DNA from: Campylobacterales bacterium
GTDB taxonomy: Bacteria; Campylobacterota; Campylobacteria; Campylobacterales; SZUA-545
Direction of reading: 5' to 3'
Length of the DNA stretch: 9,205 nt
Assembly: GCA_025800305.1 (NCBI GenBank)
Contig: JAOXRY010000157.1
Coordinates: 1 to 9,205, forward strand
The notes under the pieces were generated by a model that had not been told where the DNA came from, searched no databases, and saw nothing but the letters and a program-made list of their open reading frames with translations. Shown here one piece after another: positions 5,444 to 9,205 of the stretch (positions are counted from its first letter, which is position 1; every line of letters begins with the position of its first letter). The position numbers were made by a program, and so were the translations under genes.

Positions 5444-6729
5444 TAGATAATTTCTTTGATTTTACGGATAAAGGTTTTTTCATCTTTATTTTTAAACATA
5501 AAGTTTTTAATTCCTGCTTTCCCCGCTCTAATGATATCTTCATACTGAGGATCTTCAAAACGAACTAAGATCCCAACGTCTCTTTTAGCAGTTGCAAACT
5601 GCTTCCAAAACTCCTCTATAACATCTAAAAAATTTCTATCTACCAAATCATCATCTATAATTAATAGATGAAATGGTTCTCTTGTGTATTGAACATTTAC
5701 TTTTTCAGAATCTGTAGTAGCTTTGACTATGTAATCTTTATCAATTTGTTCAACATTGAATTTGGTTGCTGCTATTTCATCTGAATTTCTTCCAACAATA
5801 AATATATATCTTGTACTATTCTTTTCTAAATACTTGTAGAGAGTTTGAAGCTCTTGAAATTCTGTATTTTTTGTTTTTTCATCGATATTTTTAAGAAAAT
5901 ATTTTAAATAAGTCTTACTACTAAAACTTCCTTCTATTTTAGAATTAGCAAAAAACTTTCTTATAGCAATAGACTCTCTAGCCTCTTCCCAAAGAATTTG
6001 ATCAAATGTATAAGAAAGTCCGTTAAGAACAATAATAATATCGTCTTTGATTGTTTTTAAGTTTTCATCAAAGCCAATTTTAAATTTAGCCAGATTGGTC
6101 TCTTTATACTCTTTTATGATAACAGTAGATTCAGCTAACTTTGCTTTTAATTCATTATTATCTTGAATTGTATCTGTGTATGAGGAATTAAGTTTTTTAA
6201 AAAGTGCCTCTTTTTTTTCATACTCAGGAGTTCCTTTTTCTAAAAGTTCTAACTCATTTTTTAAGATCTCCAAATCATTTCCAAGAGCCTTTACTCTTCC
6301 TTCGTACATTCCAGAGACTTTTTTAGATCTTACTATATCTTTTTCTATTTTTTTAAAACTAATCTGTTTAGATAAAAATACAATGTCAAAAACCTCTTCT
6401 ATAGGCTTTTTAATAAACCTATCAAGAGCTTCATAGTTTTTTTCTACATTTTTTAACTTATGATAAGGATCTGTTACTCTACCTCTACCAATAGAAAGAT
6501 CCATTTCTGTGAGATTATTGTACGCTGTTAATAAAAATCGTTTAATAAGGAGATAGTCAACTTTATTTCTTTGTTGTGCATAGATCTGATGTCTCTCTAC
6601 AACATCTTGATAGCGGCTTAAAAAGCTTTTAACACTCTCTTCTAAACTGATATCTATTGGTATTTGCTTTTGTTCTGATGATAAAAGAGAGTCTATAGAA
6701 TTTATAAAATTTTTAGATTTTTCAGGCAA
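5443..6729 (-). CDS. Coiled-coil protein with degenerate C-terminal receiver domain
   Basis: No named family was recognised; 428 residues, soluble. Residues 1-120 are helical. Residues 120-215 are a charged coiled-coil region (GNDLEILKNELELLEKGTPE). Residues 216-300 are helical. Residues 307-428 fit a CheY-like receiver: strand 1 RYIFIVGRN (307-315), strand 3 HLLIIDDDLVD (354-364), strand 4 VGILVR (385-390), then an AGKAGIKNFMFKN segment with K413 at the conserved strand-5 Lys place, and a final helix. D359 is the best phospho-acceptor candidate. The acidic pair after strand 1 that binds Mg is replaced by G-R-N, and the strand-4 Thr/Ser is not evident, so ordinary phosphorylation is doubtful. 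The start is TTG at 6729-6727 with AGGA 8 nt upstream; the next Met is at 76. First gene of a two-gene coupled unit. Confidence 0.78.
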   Translation of the reverse strand: MPEKSKNFINSIDSLLSSEQKQIPIDISLEESVKSFLSRYQDVVERHQIYAQQRNKVDYLLIKRFLLTAYNNLTEMDLSIGRGRVTDPYHKLKNVEKNYEALDRFIKKPIEEVFDIVFLSKQISFKKIEKDIVRSKKVSGMYEGRVKALGNDLEILKNELELLEKGTPEYEKKEALFKKLNSSYTDTIQDNNELKAKLAESTVIIKEYKETNLAKFKIGFDENLKTIKDDIIIVLNGLSYTFDQILWEEARESIAIRKFFANSKIEGSFSSKTYLKYFLKNIDEKTKNTEFQELQTLYKYLEKNSTRYIFIVGRNSDEIAATKFNVEQIDKDYIVKATTDSEKVNVQYTREPFHLLIIDDDLVDRNFLDVIEEFWKQFATAKRDVGILVRFEDPQYEDIIRAGKAGIKNFMFKNKDEKTFIRKIKEII

Positions 6730-6758
6730 CTTTTATTTCCTGTAAAAGGTTTTATACA

Positions 6759-6764
6759 ATTATA
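6759..6764 (-). promoter_or_regulatory. Extended -10 promoter of the receiver/coiled-coil operon
   Basis: In the 62-bp gap after cobT, the minus strand has TGATATAAT, a perfect TATAAT with an upstream TG (extended -10), 29 bp before the TTG start. Start of transcription would be near 6752, with a leader of about 22 nt that contains AGGA. This suggests the two-gene unit can be transcribed separately from cobI-cobT. No clear intrinsic terminator for cobT was found; an 8-bp A+T-rich inverted repeat (6764-6771 with 6794-6801) has a 22-nt spacer and is weak. Confidence 0.55.
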
Positions 6765-6791
6765 TCATTTTTTTATTTTTGATAAAGATTA

Positions 6792-7835
6792 TTAAAATGA
6801 TTTTTCAATTTCTTCAATTATTCCTTGAGAATCTAAGCCATTTAAAAAACCATAACAAATAGCTCCACCAGCACCGACACCCTCTTTAGCCTCACCTTGG
6901 TCATAAAGCTTTAAAGGAGGAACATTAGTTTTGAAAAAAGAAAAATCACTATAAAAGCAATTAGGAGTAAAGTCTAGCTGTTCTAAGATCTTTTTAATAT
7001 CAGAGTTTCTATCTTCTACAACCCATTTTGTCGTAAATAGCCCAATATTCTCTTCATTGAAATCACTCCCTAAAGAGTTAGCAACTAAAAGTGCTGAAGC
7101 CATCTGGGTTCCTCCTGCTAAAACTACTTTTTTATTCTTACTTGCTGTCGTTATAAATCCAGCAACAAAAAGAAGCATATTATCACTGACTGAATCTAGC
7201 TTTTTAAAAATATCTTCTTCATCTTTTATAAGATCTAATGCTTGGTTAATTGTCTTATCTTTTATATCAGTTGGTACATTTTTAAATGAAGAGGAGAATA
7301 GTCCTTCTGTTTTATAACCTAAAGCTTTTGTTACAGCTTTTGCTGTTGTTGTTCCCGCAGGAGTGCTTTCTGCCATGATAATATAGTCACTATCTGTTTC
7401 ATAATTACTTCCAAACTCTAGGCCTTTCTCATAGATCTTTTTACTGTCTATTCCCGCTCCTATATCAATAGAAGAAGATGGTTTAATATTAAAACTATAA
7501 AGTTTATGGTTTTCAATCTTTGGTATAACTTTTAATCCTAAATCTAAGACTTCCAATGAATGAAAGGGTATTAATTGGTGAATTGCTCTTGTGATAAGAG
7601 CTGGTGTTGGAACACCTTTTGGTGTTTCTGCTATATCTTCCATAGAATAGACTCTTCCTGTACAAACAAACTCACTATCAAGAGTCGGTGTTAAATGAAT
7701 CATTCCAGGAATTCCAGCTTGAGTGATTCCTTCAATATTACAAGTTTCAGTTACAGAGTTCCCCAATAAAAAACTGGCACTTTTATTTTCAAGTTCTTCT
7801 ATAAATTTTTCATTTCCGATAATTTTTTTAATCAA
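6792..7835 (-). CDS. cobT: CobT-like nicotinate-nucleotide:base phosphoribosyltransferase (TIGR00303/UPF0284 type)
   Basis: Expected to transfer phosphoribose from nicotinate mononucleotide to the lower-ligand base (dimethylbenzimidazole or adenine), giving the alpha-ribazole phosphate used in cobalamin nucleotide-loop assembly. The 347 residues match the branch common in archaea, cyanobacteria and Campylobacterota rather than the enteric CobT. Motifs: ITQAGIPGMIHLTPTLDSEF (37-56), SSIDIGAGID (121-130), ESTPAGTTTAKAVTKALGY (156-174), LAGGTQMASALLVANSLG (239-256) and AKEGVGAGGA (316-325). E318 in the last motif is a plausible counterpart of the catalytic Glu of CobT. The start is TTG at 7835-7833, with AAAGGA 5 nt upstream and no in-frame ATG near. 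It overlaps the cobI stop as TTGA, so translation is coupled. The neighbouring cobI supports the pathway; base preference cannot be read from the sequence. Confidence 0.88.
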   Translation of the reverse strand: MIKKIIGNEKFIEELENKSASFLLGNSVTETCNIEGITQAGIPGMIHLTPTLDSEFVCTGRVYSMEDIAETPKGVPTPALITRAIHQLIPFHSLEVLDLGLKVIPKIENHKLYSFNIKPSSSIDIGAGIDSKKIYEKGLEFGSNYETDSDYIIMAESTPAGTTTAKAVTKALGYKTEGLFSSSFKNVPTDIKDKTINQALDLIKDEEDIFKKLDSVSDNMLLFVAGFITTASKNKKVVLAGGTQMASALLVANSLGSDFNEENIGLFTTKWVVEDRNSDIKKILEQLDFTPNCFYSDFSFFKTNVPPLKLYDQGEAKEGVGAGGAICYGFLNGLDSQGIIEEIEKSF

Positions 7836-8851
7836 GATAATCCTTTTACAAAATCAATAAAAAGAGTCATGTAACCCTCTACTCTCTTTTTTTTGCCTTT
7901 TATAATTTGTTCTGTTTTAAAGTTAAGATCTTCAAAAGTATAGATCTCTCCTGTCTCTTCTATCACCTCTGTGTCCATACCCTTTTTAGGTCTCATATAA
8001 ACTTTTGTTGGCGGACTATCTGGGGATACTAAAGGAATTATCTCCAACTTTGAATCACCCAAACAAAGAGGTTTTTTAACCTGTGAAGAAGCATAAGAAA
8101 ACGATGTTACACCAGCGATCACTTCACAGTTATCAGCGATTTTTTTATCTCTCCTTTCAATTATTTCAAGAAGATAATAGACAGTGCTATAAACCCCAGC
8201 GTCTCCTAAAGTCACAAAAGATACAACTTTATTCTTTTCAAACTGCTCCATTATCACATCAACTTGACGCTCCCAGTCGTTGTTTTTAAACTTCATAGGA
8301 GTATAAACAGGAATCAAAGGCTTGGTAAATTGAAATTCTTTCATAAGATCTTTTACAATTTCATAAGTCAAGGATTTTTCAAAACTCCCCTCTTTATCTT
8401 TTGTGGGAATACAGATAACATCACTCTTTTCCAATGCTTTTAAAGCTTTAATTGTGGCTAACTCGTAATCTCCTGCTCCAAGAGATACCATAAATAGCTT
8501 TGAAACCTGACACTCTTTCATTATCTCTTTCCAATCTCTATTAAAATTTTTCTCTACATAACTTTGACTGTGGGGAATATCACAATTCATACAGTCAATA
8601 TCTTTTATAGCACAACTAATCTCCTTCTTATAAAACCTAAAATTAGGACATCCACACATATAGCAGTTTAGATCTTTAGTGTCATGACAGGGCTGGTTTT
8701 TTCCATACAAAGGACAAAAGTCTGATTCCTTTTCTTTCATATTAGAAAAAGAAAAATAATCGATTATCTCTTTTTCACTGAAATTTTTGAGTTTTGTAAG
8801 AATTTTTTTATGCTTATGGTGATGGTTTTCAAACCACTTATAATAAGGCAA
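7832..8851 (-). CDS. cobI: Precorrin-2 C20-methyltransferase with His/Cys-rich N-terminal domain
   Basis: SAM-dependent tetrapyrrole methylase of corrin-ring synthesis (CobI/CbiL). Residues 118-339 form the methylase: LFMVSLGAGDYELATIKALK (119-138), SFVTLGDAGVYSTVYYLLEI (211-230) and AGVTSFSYASSQVKKPL (246-262), matching the GxGPGDPxLLT, TLGDPxxYST and PGISS blocks of CobI/CbiL. Residues 1-117 are an extension. It has a His cluster, NHHHKH (9-14), and eight cysteines, at 46, 55, 63, 66, 68, 80, 87 and 90. The latter sit in FCPLY, PCHD, CYMCGCP and KDIDCMNCDIPHSQSY, resembling the Pfam 'cysteine-rich small domain' (zf-like) seen in some cobalamin proteins. Metal binding, perhaps cobalt handling, is inferred. 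The start is TTG at 8851-8849 with GGAG 8 nt upstream; the nearby ATG is out of frame. Whether the substrate is precorrin-2 or its cobalt form is unclear. Confidence 0.88.
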   Translation of the reverse strand: MPYYKWFENHHHKHKKILTKLKNFSEKEIIDYFSFSNMKEKESDFCPLYGKNQPCHDTKDLNCYMCGCPNFRFYKKEISCAIKDIDCMNCDIPHSQSYVEKNFNRDWKEIMKECQVSKLFMVSLGAGDYELATIKALKALEKSDVICIPTKDKEGSFEKSLTYEIVKDLMKEFQFTKPLIPVYTPMKFKNNDWERQVDVIMEQFEKNKVVSFVTLGDAGVYSTVYYLLEIIERRDKKIADNCEVIAGVTSFSYASSQVKKPLCLGDSKLEIIPLVSPDSPPTKVYMRPKKGMDTEVIEETGEIYTFEDLNFKTEQIIKGKKKRVEGYMTLFIDFVKGLS

Positions 8852-8877
8852 ATCTACTCTCCATTATTAAAAATAAA

Positions 8878-8906
8878 ATTATAGTTCAATTGTGATTAGG
8901 AGTAAA
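8878..8906 (-). promoter_or_regulatory. Promoter of cobI-cobT
   Basis: On the minus strand TTTACT (8906-8901) is followed after 17 nt by a perfect TATAAT (8883-8878). Start of transcription is expected near 8871, about 20 nt before the TTG. The leader is far too short to hold a cobalamin riboswitch. It diverges from the nrfH promoter within the same 193-bp gap (8852-9044). Between the two promoters lies an A+T-only hairpin, AAAGAAA-TTT-TTTCTTT (about 8910-8926). Confidence 0.6.
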
Positions 8907-8930
8907 TTTAAAGAAATTTTTTCTTTTATA

Positions 8931-8959
8931 TTTACATCTTAACTTATAAGTGGTAAGAT
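8931..8959 (+). promoter_or_regulatory. nrfH: Promoter of nrfH
   Basis: TTTACA (8931-8936) and TAAGAT (8954-8959) are separated by 17 nt, and the -10 is extended by TGG (TGG-TAAGAT). Transcription would start near 8966, giving a leader of about 80 nt before the GTG start. The -10 end and the start point are covered by the dyad at 8958-8977, so this promoter is probably controlled by a repressor or other dimeric regulator. Confidence 0.65.
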
Positions 8960-8977
8960 ATGAATAACCATTCATAT
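8958..8977. promoter_or_regulatory. 20-bp dyad over the nrfH transcription start (putative operator)
   Basis: ATATGAAT-AACC-ATTCATAT is a perfect 8-bp inverted repeat around a 4-bp spacer. It covers the last two bases of the -10 and about +1 to +12. Such symmetry at such a place suggests an operator for a dimeric regulator. The TGAAT-N4-ATTCA core resembles the half-sites of ARG boxes, but an arginine link to nitrite respiration is not obvious. It does not match the FNR consensus TTGAT-N4-ATCAA. It could also fold as a small hairpin at the 5' end of the RNA. Confidence 0.5.
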
Positions 8978-9000
8978 TTTTAGAAAAGGAGTGAACTACA

Positions 9001-9014
9001 GCGATTTTTTTCGC
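9001..9014 (+). other. Small leader hairpin upstream of nrfH
   Basis: GCGA-TTTTTT-TCGC forms a 4-bp G+C-containing stem in the 5' leader of nrfH, 17 nt before the strong Shine-Dalgarno. It is too short to call a terminator or riboswitch. The whole leader (about 8966-9044) otherwise shows no recognised structure. Confidence 0.3.
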
Positions 9015-9030
9015 CACAACGTTAAATTAA

Positions 9031-9040
9031 AAAGGGAGGG
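9031..9040 (+). promoter_or_regulatory. Strong ribosome binding site fixing the nrfH GTG start
   Basis: AAAGGGAGGG is a long purine run ending 4 nt before GTG 9045. It decides the start over an in-frame upstream GTG at 8991, where AGGAG overlaps the start itself and leaves no spacing. The protein then begins MKENKFLV, matching the expected NrfH N-terminus. Confidence 0.8.
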
Positions 9041-9044
9041 AAAC

Positions 9045-9205
9045 GTGAAAGAAAATAAATTCCTTGTAATTAGTGCTGTTGCAGCTTTTTTAATTGCAAT
9101 TGGATATTTTGTCTATATTGTAGATAAGTCTAAAGCTTTATCTTATCTGTCAAAAGATCCAAAAGCCTGTATCAACTGTCATGTTATGAATACACAGTAC
9201 GCAAC
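9045..9205 (+). CDS. nrfH: Cytochrome c nitrite reductase small subunit, 5' part (truncated by window edge)
   Basis: NrfH is the membrane-anchored tetrahaem NapC/NirT-type cytochrome that oxidises quinol and passes electrons to NrfA for six-electron reduction of nitrite to ammonium. The 53 complete codons present read MKENKFLVISAVAAFLIAIG, YFVYIVDKSKALSYLSKDPK, then ACINCHVMNTQYA. A single N-terminal membrane helix (about residues 6-25) is followed by the first haem-binding motif C42-x-x-C-H46 in the typical CINCHVMN context; the nearby Met (M48) matches the NrfH haem-1 ligand region. It is very close to what is known of Wolinella NrfH. The start is GTG. NrfA and maturation genes are expected beyond the right edge. 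It diverges from cobI, with a 193-bp regulatory gap. Confidence 0.95.
   Translation, partial: MKENKFLVISAVAAFLIAIGYFVYIVDKSKALSYLSKDPKACINCHVMNTQYA

Noticed and set aside
8910..8926. A+T-only inverted repeat AAAGAAA-TTT-TTTCTTT as an operator or terminator
   Set aside because: Such simple sequence arises easily in AT-rich intergenic DNA, and it lies between two divergent promoters where no transcript should end.
8991..9044. Upstream in-frame GTG (8991) that would lengthen NrfH by 18 residues
   Set aside because: AGGAG overlaps the start codon and leaves no spacing. The internal GTG at 9045 has a far better site, and its product matches the known NrfH N-terminus.
8852..9044. Cobalamin riboswitch before cobI
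   Set aside because: The predicted leader is about 20 nt, and no B12-box-like conserved sequence was seen on the minus strand.
1..9205. CRISPR arrays, tRNA or rRNA genes, insertion sequences
   Set aside because: No direct-repeat array, no tRNA-like cloverleaf with a TTCGA arm, and no transposase or terminal inverted repeats were seen on either strand.

Overview
The window is AT-rich, gene-dense DNA that fits a Campylobacterota (epsilonproteobacterial) chromosome, most likely an Arcobacter-like or Sulfurimonas-like lineage. The assignment rests on the rpsT-prfA pairing, an NrfH whose N-terminal region closely resembles the Wolinella protein, a TIGR00303/UPF0284-type CobT, the DUF455 ferritin-like protein, and very short intergenic gaps. 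It is a reading of protein signatures, not a database result.

Layout. At 1-992 on the minus strand lie the 5' two-thirds of prfA (release factor 1, running off the left edge) and rpsT (ribosomal protein S20). At 1092-1901 (+) is a DUF455 ferritin-like putative di-iron protein. Its stop overlaps the stop of a convergent 126-residue P-loop protein (1898-2278, -). At 2320-2818 (-) is a YefM-YoeB toxin-antitoxin locus: the toxin is intact by its active-site residues, but the antitoxin frame carries an in-frame TAA at codon 56. A palindromic TGTACA operator lies in its promoter. At 2916-3953 (+) is a lipoprotein with a CsgG-like domain and TPR-like C-terminus, again with its stop overlapping that of the next convergent gene.

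At 3950-6729 (-) is a two-gene, translationally coupled unit of unknown function. The first gene encodes a coiled-coil protein ending in a degenerate response-regulator receiver domain. The second encodes a soluble protein ending in a long coiled coil. At 6792-8851 (-) are two overlapping cobalamin genes: CobI/CbiL (precorrin-2 C20-methyltransferase), fused to a His/Cys-rich N-terminal domain, followed by a CobT-like phosphoribosyltransferase. At 9045-9205 (+) begins nrfH, the membrane tetrahaem quinol dehydrogenase of ammonia-forming nitrite reduction. It sits behind a good promoter whose start region is covered by a 20-bp dyad.

How the genes relate. rpsT-prfA serve translation. cobI-cobT act in adenosylcobalamin synthesis. 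nrfH points to a downstream nrfA and respiratory nitrite ammonification. The 3950-6729 pair has a genetic architecture suggesting that the two proteins work together, and it is the best candidate here for an undescribed system. Other notable signals are the broken antitoxin beside an intact toxin, the large share of TTG starts (five genes), and strong over-representation of the palindrome AGATCT.
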